This document shows positions 20,931-32,009 of a stretch of DNA of 64,000 nucleotides, piece by piece. Both the position numbers and the translations under genes were made by a program. How positions within the stretch are numbered: position 1 is the first letter of the stretch; every line of letters starts with the position of its first letter. Source of the stretch: Dastarcus helophoroides (Eukaryota; Arthropoda; Insecta; Coleoptera; Bothrideridae). The notes below the pieces were generated by a model. It saw only the letters and a list, made by a program, of their open reading frames with translations, was not told where the DNA came from and did not search any database. The stretch lies in contig CM053327.1 in NCBI GenBank assembly GCA_028583605.1, forward strand, positions 32,978,126 to 33,042,125, given 5' to 3'.

Positions 20931-22900
20931 TGGAAATGATAACACCAAATAGAAACATAATTAACACTTTATTTAACATACAAGGTTATACAGGGTATTT
21001 ACAAATTTCAAAGACAACGCTTGGCAGTTGATTCGGAATGATAAATAAATACGAATTACGAAAAAAAAAATAATAAAAAATGTTTACTTTTCGAATTGCA
21101 GACTTTCAAAGTTGTTATAAAAAATAATTTAATTATTAATTTCATAACCTCTTTACCGATCGTGTTGAAATATGAAACCTTTATTTATTTAGATTAAAGT
21201 CTAGAATCTTAGTGACGTCGACCCTTGTGTTATCCGATACCCCTTGAAATTCGCCACGACAATTATCTATGTATCTTCGAAGTAGTAAATAATAATAATT
21301 ACATAAAATATGTATTGATTTACAACAATACGTATTACGTTTGGTTTTTATTTCTTTTATAACTGATTAAAATGTCGTTAAGGCTGACTGTGTTGAAAGT
21401 GTTTGCAGATGTGTCTTACACCACATGAATTTTATGGCCCTTCACAGTTTGTTTGAACCCCTGGTTGGATAAGTAGTACATTTCAGAAATTTGTCATTCC
21501 GACTATTGGTTCTTAGATATTCTGTCATCCCTATTTTTTCCAACTTTAAGAATCATTTTATTGATACTGAATGTGCATTCTTTCCTTTTTGAAAGGCAAG
21601 GTTACAATGAATAGACCACAGGGTGCTCATAAGTAGTAATTGTCTTAAAAGTGTTATTCCTGACCTTTTCTTCTTGGGATAAAAGTATTTTGTTTTCAGT
21701 TCCCTCTTGATCCTAAAATTTATTGCCCCGGTCATGTACTTGTTCTTCCTGGCAAGAATTTATGGTCTTTGAATTGCATGTCATATTTTTGTTTCTTTGA
21801 ATGGACTTTTAAATGACCAGCTGCATTCAACCCAATTTGGTTTCTTGAAAATAAAGTTAATTTTTTCCGATTTCAATGGAATTTCTAATTACTCCCAAAA
21901 TAAACTTGTTTCAGTTAATAAATCTATTTAGATTATTTCGCATTGAAATCAGGATCATCTAAAAAAACATTAGAGGGCAGTTGAATGGCAAATTAATCAA
22001 TCTTAAAAATTGAGGTTGGTTCTGTGATTTTGTTTATCATATTCCAGATCACCCGTGAATTCGTTTAGATGTGATTTGATTCATATGTTACATTACTTCA
22101 AACTCGTTTAAAGAAAATTACAATTTTTTAACTAATGCTGAAGTAATGATGTTCGCTTGACACCCTGTATTTAACAACGCTGGACATTGTTTAAAGTTAC
22201 TGCACCTATTTTTAATTAAAACTAAAGCTGTACTGGTTGTACTGATTGCCATTTTCGCTTTGCATGATCGTTTAATTTTTCCGCTCTTATGGGAATAATA
22301 AATAAAAGTAATTCCCCTTTTTGCCGAAAGCTCTAAAACCTTAATTGCAGTTAATTAGTTGTCTTAGACCAGGTTGTGTGGTTCTTGTAAATTAAAAAAT
22401 GTTTAGGACGGTTGTGACCCGTTCTTTTATTTTAAAGCGGTCTTGCAGCAACTCTATTGCATAATTAATTAATAATAATAATTAGCTGATAATGACAATG
22501 ATTCAATAACGTCACTTGAATCTCCTTCCACAGAATCGCAAAGATAATGAAATTTCTTAATATCAAAAATACGCTTGTCGTAATGAACTGACCACTTAAA
22601 TGAATCTAAAAACAAAAATGGGAAGCGATGAGGGCTTTAAATTAGCAACAGATATGGTATTTAATTATCTCGAGCCGTTTAATAATGACAGAGTGAATCT
22701 GATTGAATTAGTAAATTTCAATTTATGTCAGTTAAAATTTTATCGGGTGTTCAAATGAAAAAGTCATCAAGTGCGCTCTAAGTTTTTTAGAAGAGAACGT
22801 AGCGAACCCGGCATTCGATTACTTATTGATTATTTTGGTTAATCAGTCAAGGGTCATTTTGACGTCTTATTTATCCAGAGAGGTTAAAATTTTCTAACCT
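20931..22900. other. Intergenic with a dispersed repeat at 20985-21200
   Basis: 20985-21200 (TACAGGGTATTTACAAATTTC, then GATAAATAAATACGAATTACG, then TTACTTTTCGAATTG) resembles 38215-38345 over about 130 bp. The pair is a dispersed repeat family. ACACCCTGTATTTAAC at about 22160 may be an inverted partner end, but the match is too short to rely on. The remainder shows no gene. Confidence 0.45.
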
Positions 22901-24000
22901 AAAGAAAATAGTCTAGAAATCTTTTTACTCTTCTTTACAAAATTATGTGCTTATGCTTTCAAAATAATTATAAACACAAATTTTGGGCTTTTCCGAAATT
23001 TAATAATTTCTTCCACAATTTCCAATTTTTTAAATTTTTACATTAAACTTGCAATTCTTGTGTTTTTTCTTAGAACTTCTGATTTCAAACGGATTCAAAA
23101 TTTGAACATCAGTCTTGCGAGTCTAATCCAAGATATTGCATTAAAAAAATAAATATAGAGTATTTTCTTGAAATTATGACTTTTTCACAAAATTCCTCAA
23201 CCCTTCAAAATGTCATTTATTTTTCTTAAACTGTCAATAAATATTTACGTTTTGTTTAAAATTTTTATCTTAAATAATAAATTCTAAATATTTCTAATGA
23301 TTCTGACTAATTTTCAAAATTGTCACCTCAGCCTAAAAAATTCCTAAAATTATAAATATATAAACTCGAAAACTCAAGATTTTTTATCGAAATTTTGTAA
23401 TGTCAACTTTTTTTTCGAAATTTAAAATCCCCTTTTTTATTAAATCATGAGTGGTGGGTTTCCTCAAATTTTAAAATCCCAAAATTCAAACTTTACTTTC
23501 TACTCGTATTTCCAACACCAATAAAGGTTTCAACCAGTGTTAAAACTTTAATTTTTTATTTTTAAGGTTTTAAATTTAATCAAGACTCTTTTTTTAAGAA
23601 CACAAGTCATTTATTCAAAATCTTGACTTTAAATGAAATATTTTAATTTTTTTCAAATGATTTTGATTTAGTTGCAAAATTTTATCTTTAACCTCAAAAT
23701 GTTGACATATGTTTTGAAATTTTAGAACATTATGAATTTTTTGAAATCCTGGAATATTATCCTAAAATTGTCTATTTTTTTTACTGTTTTTATCGCAACT
23801 TTTCTGAATTCAAAATTTTGGCCTTATTTAGCTATTTTTTTTGTTTTCGACCCTAATATCGAAGTATTCGACTTGAGATTTCGAGTGAAAACTTGAATAT
23901 TCAAATATTTTTCTTTCGACTTCTTTCTATTTTTAAGGTTATTTCTGCAAAGTTTATTTTTTCTAAATTTACAGTTTCCATTAGCCATGCTTCTTCTGAA
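22901..24000 (-). repeat. T-rich quasi-repeat, degenerate
   Basis: AAATTTT/TTTCAAA quasi-repeats with T enriched on plus, more degraded than the other blocks and without a clear long tandem unit. Confidence 0.5.
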
Positions 24001-24148
24001 AGATTACCTTTTTAAATTGAAATATATTCGTATAACCAAATAGACTACGAAATAATTTAAATCAAAATAATATTAAGGCATCTATGGTCATGGTTCTTGA
24101 AAGAAATATTTTAGTACAAAGCGAAAACAATGAAATATTAAAATATAT

Positions 24149-24553
24149 TTAATCTATAAGCAAAAATTTGTCAACTTTATTGTAAAAGTAATTTACATTT
24201 ATTTGAGCCCTAAAAATTTTAAGTGCAGATATTTTACCACATTCGTTTACTGAGTACTTCAAGGTTTTCAAGAAAGTACGTGAATTGGATTTAGGGTAAG
24301 AGTTTACAGCATAATAATGGAATTGTAACCCCTCAGTTAAGGGCCGCTGACTTGGGTAGCCAGTGTAAACTTCAGAACCTTCAAGTTTGCGCATCTTTAC
24401 ATGCTCACGGTACCGCCTATTGTGTTCAGTTTTTGTTAGCGGTGTTTTCGTATTTAACTCACTAGATTCTCTATTTTCAATCTCTCGTAAACGTTTTTTA
24501 CGCTCTCGATATGTCTTACACTTTTCGCTATTTTTCATACTCTTAATATCCAT
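24149..24553 (-). CDS. Hypothetical lysine/arginine-rich protein (134 aa)
   Basis: This minus-strand frame is open upstream to 24583, but that codon is GTG; the first ATG is at 24553, which I use as the start. Two similar basic segments lie in the first 60 residues. One is around SEKCKTYRERKK, the other around TEHNRRYREHVKMRK, so each has E, then three or four residues, then YRE. Repeats of this type occur in uncharacterised insect and transposon-associated proteins, and I do not recognise a function. The second half (GYPSQRPLTEGLQFHYYAV onward) has mixed composition, unlike the F- or K-only frames of the quasi-repeat DNA. It may be a small gene, a remnant, or an exon. A GC-richer stretch lies upstream at 24640-24720. 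Confidence 0.4.
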   Translation of the reverse strand: MDIKSMKNSEKCKTYRERKKRLREIENRESSELNTKTPLTKTEHNRRYREHVKMRKLEGSEVYTGYPSQRPLTEGLQFHYYAVNSYPKSNSRTFLKTLKYSVNECGKISALKIFRAQINVNYFYNKVDKFLLID

Positions 24554-24619
24554 AGCTGATAGCCTTATCCAAAGAAACGTCACTGGATCAAACGAATGTG
24601 GTGCACTGCGGTGACCTGT

Positions 24620-25774
24620 AAACTTAACATTCTCCCATAGTTTTCACGCCGGCCTCTCTACGCCGAGAGCGCTCGACTGACGAGTATGTCAGAGCGACCG
24701 ACACCTTGTTCTCTCAAGCTTGAACGAAAACCCGAAACTTCACCCCATATCTCAACATAAACACATTACATGTATTACTTTTCCTTGAGCAATTTAGGAG
24801 ATAAGAATTCGAACAGAAAGATTTCTCATGCTGAAGACATCTATCAAAATTATCTTATAGGTATCTGCTAGATGTCCGTAATTTGATGTCTAAGAAAAAT
24901 TATCTAAATGTTAACATTTCTGTGGCTCTTAAAGTTATGGCTATAATGATATCTATAAGACATCTTTCTGATTTAGGTGCTGTACGGGGAAGTTTCCCTT
25001 TTTGCCAACAGGCTACACTGTGCTTGGTTTATTTAAAAAAAACGACAGCTTTAATGAGTTTTATCGCGAAAATTAGGCCCGAGGTCTTTAATTCCATTAA
25101 AAAATCCTAGTTTGCGCGCTCATAAAAATTATATCCTACGCATAGCCGCATAGTTTGATATTACACAATACACAATTGTCGTTTGAATGCATGTGCAGTT
25201 TTCAGGGGTCAAAGCCACAGCGAACTTAGGATACGCGTTATTAAAAAATTATACAGCGCAAATTGTGAAATTTCGTTTATTTAGTTTAATAGTAAACAGA
25301 AATATCTTGTCGGCACATCAACGTTTTGAGTAAAATATACGTTCAAAGAACTTCCTGGTTTATAGTAAACAGTTCACTTAGTTGTAGAAACTTTAATTAC
25401 TATGAAGCTGCGCTGTTTCAACATGTAATGTTTTGTAAAAGTGGCCTGTATCTTCTTAGGTATACAATGCACATGTTGCTTACAATTGACACATGTTCTT
25501 TTTATAACGATCTTTAGAAGTAGATGTGGAAAGAAATTTACTGCTAACGAACCATCAATAAAGAATGTAATATTTAGTAATTAAAAGTTAATTACCATTA
25601 TTAAATGAAAACATTTACAATGATTATTACTTTATGATTAATTTAAATGAAATAATTGAAGTAGTAATTAATTACATTCGCCCTTTATCTACAAAGAGGT
25701 CAATTTTTGATCATCACCAACAACATGATACTTTTTAACCTGCTCAGCAATAAGCTCTCTTAAAGAGTTCTTAG
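24620..25774. other. Unassigned sequence
   Basis: A GC-richer 24640-24720 (CGCCGGCC and GAGAGCGCTCGACTGACG) is followed by AT-rich DNA. Frames of 63-75 codons at 24883-25110 and 25326-25517 have no recognisable domain. No gene is supported. Confidence 0.35.
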
Positions 25775-27505
25775 AGTCATCAAGGAACCAAGGAAAAGGC
25801 TGACATGTTAGCCTTAATGTTTGCTAAAAATTCCAATCTTGATTCTCGAAACGCAGAACCTCCTATTATTCCTAAGGTTGGCACTTCGATGCCTGAAGTT
25901 GTTTTTAGACAAGGCACAATCAGGAAGATTCTCTATTGAGCTGGCGACACCTCGAAAGCTTCTGGCCGTGATGGTATTCCCGCTATTGTTCTTAAGAAGT
26001 GCGCCCCAGAGTTGACTCCTGTCCTAAGCAAATTGTTCACACTCTCTTACAACAAAGGCGTATTCCTTAACATCTGGAAATCTGCTAGAGTGCAGCCTGT
26101 CCCTACAAAGGAAAAAAGGAATCTGGCTAACAACTATCGCCCTATATCTTTGTTACTCGTTATATCTAAAGTGATGGAAAAGGTTATCAACATCGAGATT
26201 CTTAAATATCTGGAAAATAGAATCATCTCCGACAGGCAATACGGTTTTAGACAACAACGTTCCACTGGCGATCTACTGGCATATGTTACTCATATCTGTA
26301 ACTCAGCTATGGAAAAAGATGGTGAGGCTAGGAGTGTGGCATTGAATATCTCAAAGGCTTTTGACAGAGTCTGGCACCGATCTCTTCTCGCCAAATTAAC
26401 ATCTTATGGTCTTCCTGGACTCTGTCATTTGATATCCAATTTTCTCGATGACAGATCTCTTCAGGTCGTCATCGATGGCATCTCATCCGAGACATTTGCG
26501 ATTGACGCAGGGGTGCCTCAGGGGTCTGTTCTGTCTCCTACTCTATTTCTGTTACACATAAACGATCTCTTAGCTTCAACTTCCAATCCTATATACAGCT
26601 ACGCAGATGATAGTACCCTTGTGTCATCTTTTTCCTCCGACAAACCATTATTTATCGCTGCTTCAGATCGACCAAGGAAACAGCAGATACAGACGATTAA
26701 TCGGGATCTCGAGATTATGCTGAAATGGGGTAAGAACAATTTGGTCGACTTCAACGCTTGAAAAACTCAGGCCGCGGTTTTCTCTAAGAAAACATCAAGG
26801 AATAGTGCAACAAACATACTAAGGTAAAATCCTTCCGATGGGATCTAATCTATCTATCCGAGGAGTGAATGCGAGCACTAACTTCTCTTGGGACGATCAT
26901 GTGCGCGCCATTGACAAATCCGCCTCTCAGAAGCTAGGCTTTCTTTTTAGAGGTAAAAAGTACTTCACATCTCACCAGCTATTAACACTATACAAAGCTC
27001 AAGTTAGGGCAACACTAGCCAATACTGTTCTCATGTTTGGAGTTCATCCCCAAAACACACTTTAGCTCTCTTGGATTCAATTCAAAGAAGAGCGATTCGC
27101 CTAATTGATGACGAGAGTCTGACCGATTCTCTCGAAACACCAGAGCTTGTGTGGTTGGTGACTTGTTTCTTTTCTACAAGTACTATCATGGAAGATGCTA
27201 GCAGGAACTAATAGGATTAATCCCCCCAAGGACAAGATTCTTGAGGCGTAATAGACAGTCGGAGACAGCAAATTTCTGTGCGGTCCAGCTTGACACAGTG
27301 AGGACTTCTGACTACGGAGGCTCTTTTTTCTATAGAACTTCCAAGTTATCGAACTTGTTACCGAAAGCAATTTTCCCCAAAAATTACAACCTATCCTTGT
27401 TTAAGAAGGCGGTTCATCGCCACCTATCCTTGTTTCCGCATCCTACTCGCAGTGCTTTGGAAGCATAATGGGGTTACCATTTGCGAGTGGATTAAACTTA
27501 AAAAA
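25775..27505 (+). pseudogene. Non-LTR retrotransposon reverse transcriptase, 5'-truncated (copy 1)
   Basis: The frame opens within KEKADMLALMF, the segment upstream of the reverse transcriptase in the second copy. It continues through YRPISLL, the first catalytic block FDRVWH, GVPQGSVLSPTLF and the YADD box. Motif order fits the Jockey/CR1-type group. It carries an in-frame TGA at 25937 and another at 26759, followed by a small deletion near 26823 that shifts the frame. Further frames (26838-27065, 27241-27468) are its C-terminal part. The 3' end is at a short A run, about 27498-27505, after GAGTGGATTAAACTTA. No endonuclease domain is present. Copy 2 lies inverted at 31997-34228. Confidence 0.85.
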
Positions 27506-28190
27506 AAATTTCTGTTTGGCTTCAATAAAACCTAAATATTAATTTAACTAACTCTTTGGTTTGATATCCTGCGTTATCTAAAATTTGTGTTGACTTATCT
27601 AAGAATAAGATCAAGATAAGAATTACAGGGATTAAATAAGATGATTCAAAATGATGAACAAAAAAATTTTATGACTCAATTGTAAACTGCTTTCTCTAAA
27701 TTCTACTCGCATTTAAAGGATTAAAATCTTCATTTTGATGTAATACAGAGAATAACCGACAAGGTTAGCCATGTGTTTTCATTTCATTAATAAATCAAAG
27801 TCAAACAACAGGGGGATAAATACTTGTTTATGTTAATTTTTAAGTGCAGTGGGCGATTATTAAAGCGCGTCAAAGGTAAAAGCCATAAAAACGATTTTAT
27901 GGTGTCGTATCCCAGTCTCATTATTTAGATTTTTTGCAATGCCATTATAATGTTGCTTTAAGACTATAAGTACAAAAAAATCATCATTTATAGAAATAGG
28001 ATTCCTTAAATTAACAAAAAATGATTAAAGAATAAGCATCCTGCCCATTTTTTGACCCTCACCTGTACTTTGCTTATGTCAAATTAAAAAAATCAGCCAG
28101 AAGTAAATTCAATTATTAAAAAAACTAAAACAAAAAACTCAATTTATTTCATTGCATTTTTCTGGAACGCCATCAATAACATTTTTTCCA
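27506..28190. other. Unassigned AT-rich sequence
   Basis: Between the retrotransposon 3' end and the next quasi-repeat block I see no gene, RNA or repeat. Confidence 0.4.
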
Positions 28191-30240
28191 AATTTTGATT
28201 ATTTTAAATTTCGACCTTTTTAAAAACTTTGATTATTTTAAATTTCGACCTTTTTAAAAAATTTAATTTCAAAATTTCGACGTTCATGGGTTTTTTTTTC
28301 AGAATTTCGACTGTTCTTAAAATTTCAGGAAACTTCCACTTTTTTGAAAATTTCAACTTTTTTTTCAAAATACCGATTTCTATTAAAATGTTCGCCTTAT
28401 TTCCAAATATCGACCTTTTGAAAATTCAGACTTTTTGAAGAATTTGATTTTTATTTAAAATTTAGACTTTTTAAAACTGTAACTCAATTTCAAAGTTTCA
28501 ATTCTTTTTAAAAATTTCGACTTTTTAAAATGTCAGTTTTTTTCAAAACTTTTATTTTTTGTCGAAATTTTAACTTTGAAAATTTCGACATTTTTCGAAA
28601 TCTAAACTTTGGTATATTTGCTTAATTTCGATTTTTTCCTAAAACTTAGAGTTGTAATTTTTTGGAAATTTGTAGTTTTTTTATTTTGCTATTGTTGCAC
28701 ATTTTATGGTTCTCTGAAAATTTCGAATTTTCTAAAAGTTTGACACAACATTTATATTCTTTCAATATTTTTTATAAATTCGATTATTTTGAATTTTGTT
28801 TCACTTCGACTTTACTTTCATTCAAAACTTTCTTTTTTAAAAACTTGACTTTTCTCGAAGGCTAAATTTTTGTATAACACTTACACAATTCTACTTTTAT
28901 TTTTTTGAAAATTTCAACATTTCTGGAAATTTGGATTGTCTCAATATTTTGACTCTTTTTTTTAGAGTTTCTAACCTTTGAAGATTTCAACATTTTGTTA
29001 TAAAAATTTCGATTTTTCATCGCAGTTTTGACTTTTTTCAAAACCTTGTTCTTTTTTTAAAGATCTCGTTCTTCAAAATTTCAACTGTTTTGTGAAAACT
29101 TTGGCTTTTTTCAAAATTTTGACTTTTCATATTTTTGTAAAATCGACTGTTTGAAAAATTGGCCTTTTCCAGAAAATTTTCAATTTTTCTTAAGTATCTC
29201 ACGTATATAAAGATTCTTATTTGGAAGATATTCCTTTTTTTAAAAAAAAATCGAATTTTTGAAAAGTTTGATTTTTCCAACATTTACACTTTTTTGTGAT
29301 CCTGTTTTTTTGATTAACACTTTTTAAAAATTTCCACATTTTGTTATCAAAATAGCAGAAGTTTTGATCTTTTTAAAAAACTCGACCATTTTTTAAAATG
29401 TCGACTATTTTTGAAATTTCCAAACTTTTTTCAAAATTTTGGAATCTATGTGTAAAATGTACTTTTATTTGAAAAATTGCGGTTTTCACAAAAAATCGAT
29501 TTTTCTTTGAAAAATTAGATTTTCAAAATTTTGAATTTTTTTGAATTTTTCTATCTTCTTTCAAAATCTCCGATTTTTTAAAAATTTGGACATTTTATTA
29601 TTAAAATCTCGATTTTTTCCTTGAAGTTTTGATTGTTTCTATAATTTCGAAATTTTTTGGAATCTCCACTTTTTTGGAAGTGTCGCCAACTTTCTAATCA
29701 AAATTTAAGCTTTTCCTCCAAGTTTTGACTTTTTAAAAATATAGAGCATTTTTCAAAATTTTAATTTTTGTGGAACTTGGAACGATTTTCAGAAGTTTGA
29801 CTTTCTCAAATCTTCGAATTTTTGTAAATTGGATTTTTCGAAAAATTGTCTTTTTATAGAAAATATATAATATTTTTGAGGAACCTGACGTGTAAATTTT
29901 ACTTTTATTTGAAAAATTCGGCTTTAAAAAAATCGACTTCTCTTTGAAAAGTTCGATTTTTTCCAAAATTTCGAGTTTTTTGAAATTTCCGATCTATTTT
30001 TAGAATTTCCGTTTTTTGAAAATTTCAACATTTTATTATTAATATTTCGACTTTTTCTCAAAGTTTTGATTGTTTTTATGATTTCAACATTTTTTTAGAA
30101 ACTCCACTTTTTTTGAAACGTCGTCATTTTCTCATCAAGGTTTCGACTTTTACTCGAAGTTTTGGCTTTTAAACATACAGAGCATTTTTCAAAATTTCAT
30201 TTTATTTGTAAATTTGGAACTTTTTTCAAAATTGTGACTC
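28191..30240 (-). repeat. T-rich quasi-repeat block
   Basis: The same TTTTTGAAAATTTCGAC style as 1-1349, read from the other strand. A duplicated run (ATTATTTTAAATTTCGACC) opens it at 28198 and 28229. F-rich plus frames and K-rich minus frames here are compositional. Confidence 0.7.
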
Positions 30241-30251
30241 CCGTGATTGTG

Positions 30252-30282
30252 ATTAGTATTTTCTCTTCGAGAAAATACTAAT
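30252..30282. repeat. Perfect 14-bp hairpin
   Basis: ATTAGTATTTTCTC (30252-30265), loop TTC, then the exact complement to 30282. It sits at the end of the T-rich block. There is no adjacent gene for which it could act as a terminator. Confidence 0.7.
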
Positions 30283-30482
30283 TTTGGTGACCAAAATAAA
30301 GTTCTTCACACCAACAATTTTATAGACGAACTAACAGAAAAGGTCCTCAAGACTATTTGGGGGCCCCCAAGAGGATGGAGACTCTCTAACCCAAAGTTTG
30401 TATTGTTTATAAGTAAATCCAGCGCAGAGTGGCCGTACTTTCAACTTTCTCATTTTTGCTGGTATCAGTTGGCAAGATAAAA

Positions 30483-30618
30483 TGCATTCGATTTTCAAAT
30501 GGCCGCACTTTCAACAACAGCCTTTAAGCAGCCACACTTTCAACAAACAATTAAAAGACCAAAGTGTGGCTGCTTAAAGGTTTTTGTTGAAAGTACGGCC
30601 ATTTGAACATCGAATGCA
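30483..30618. mobile_element. Foldback element with 58-bp arms
   Basis: The left arm 30483-30540 (TGCATTCGATTTTCAAATGG to GCCACACTTT) pairs with the right arm 30561-30618 (AAAGTGTGGCTGC to CATCGAATGCA) with few mismatches. GGCCG(C/T)ACTTTCAAC is also present a third time at about 30431-30446, so the family may extend left. No target duplication was identified. Confidence 0.65.
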
Positions 30619-31871
30619 GAATTGTCTATGAAATATGAGTATTCTTTTCTCGTCTTTAGAGACCTAAATATTTTTTCCTCTCGAATTTCAGATTATTATT
30701 TTAGCAGTTTGGCATGTTATTCTCTAGAACTTTTATCGAGACATTTTTTAAGCAAACATAGTTGCGATTTAAAAAAAAAATTAATTTTAACAAACTCAAT
30801 CTGCCTTCTCTTAACTCTATTAACTCCAACGTTAAGTCTTCTTAACTGTGTTTTATTGGAGTTCAGAATCGATGAGGTGAAGCAGGAATAAAACCTTTCC
30901 CTGATTGTGATGAAAATATAGTTTAATCTAATTAATGAGAAACATGTAAAGTACTTACTAGAGTATTCTGTTTTTCCCACCATCTTTGCTCCTCTTGTAA
31001 TTAGATACGTTTAGCACCGGACACTACATTAGAACAATGTAAAGCACGAAATGTAACTGCAGCACTTCAGTTAAGATCAATGAAAAAATCCTTTAAGTGC
31101 GACAGCTGAAATTACATCAGCATTGTTCATATTATTTATCTCAATTATCCAGTTTTATATTGGTTGGACACTTCATTCATGAAATATTATTTTAAAACCA
31201 GAACATGATTCACTCGGGTAAACAAAAGCTGCGGTAAAAGAGAAGATTTTTAAACACACTTAAGCCCGGTTTGCCTACACACGGTTTTGTCGAGTTTGTA
31301 TGTAAAGTTATTCCTTCAAAAGTGAAAACGTGAATGTTTAACCAAATTAATGTTCTTATGGACCACTGCACCGTATCGCGGTGTACCGGTATATTAGACT
31401 AGCTAAAATATTGAACAATTTTTTAAGTGTTGAATTGTTGACTTTGCAAATGAGCAAGGTTAGATAAGCTGCTTGTTACTTGAATGTGTACAATATGTAC
31501 ACCACACATGCGGGTAATATAATTTGTAAGAAAACTCTCTGTCACTATATTATGATGATGTCACTTTTTATATATTTACTAATACAATAGCACATAAACC
31601 CCAATTAATTAGCATGTGCTTGTGACATCCAATATAGCATGAGTGTACATAAATACTTATTTGATTAAACACTTAGTCTTATCAGATCACTCACTTTAGA
31701 AGGCAAAAAATTCCACTTTTAGTCACCGTTACCAAAAAAATACGCATTCACTACTCGTTTTTGAAGTGAAAACTTCTTTAGGCACGTTAACCAATTTTTT
31801 GCATTCTTTCGAGAAGATTTACACGAAAAGTTTGTTTTTCATTAGAAAACCTTCACAAAACTCAAAACCGG
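30619..31871. other. Unassigned AT-rich sequence
   Basis: Two overlapping frames of 88-89 codons (30622-30891 plus, 30717-30983 minus) have no recognisable domain and are on opposite strands of the same DNA. I see no other feature. Confidence 0.35.
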
Positions 31872-32009
31872 ATGGCTTCTATTAAGGAGCCTCCTCCAAG
31901 AAATAGATACAATAGTGGCATTGATCCTATGAATCTTTCCGAAGTACAAATTTTTACTAATTCATTTAACAGGATTCTACTGAAAACTTTCAAAGATTCT
32001 TTCCATTAG
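31872..32009 (+). CDS. Short frame, 45 codons, possible truncated exon
   Basis: The frame begins MASIKEPPPRNRYNSG and has a balanced composition unlike the surrounding AT-driven frames. It ends at a TAG just before the poly-T edge of the inverted retrotransposon copy at 31997-34228, so that insertion may have cut a longer frame. I do not recognise it, and chance is a fair alternative at this length. Confidence 0.2.
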   Translation: MASIKEPPPRNRYNSGIDPMNLSEVQIFTNSFNRILLKTFKDSFH

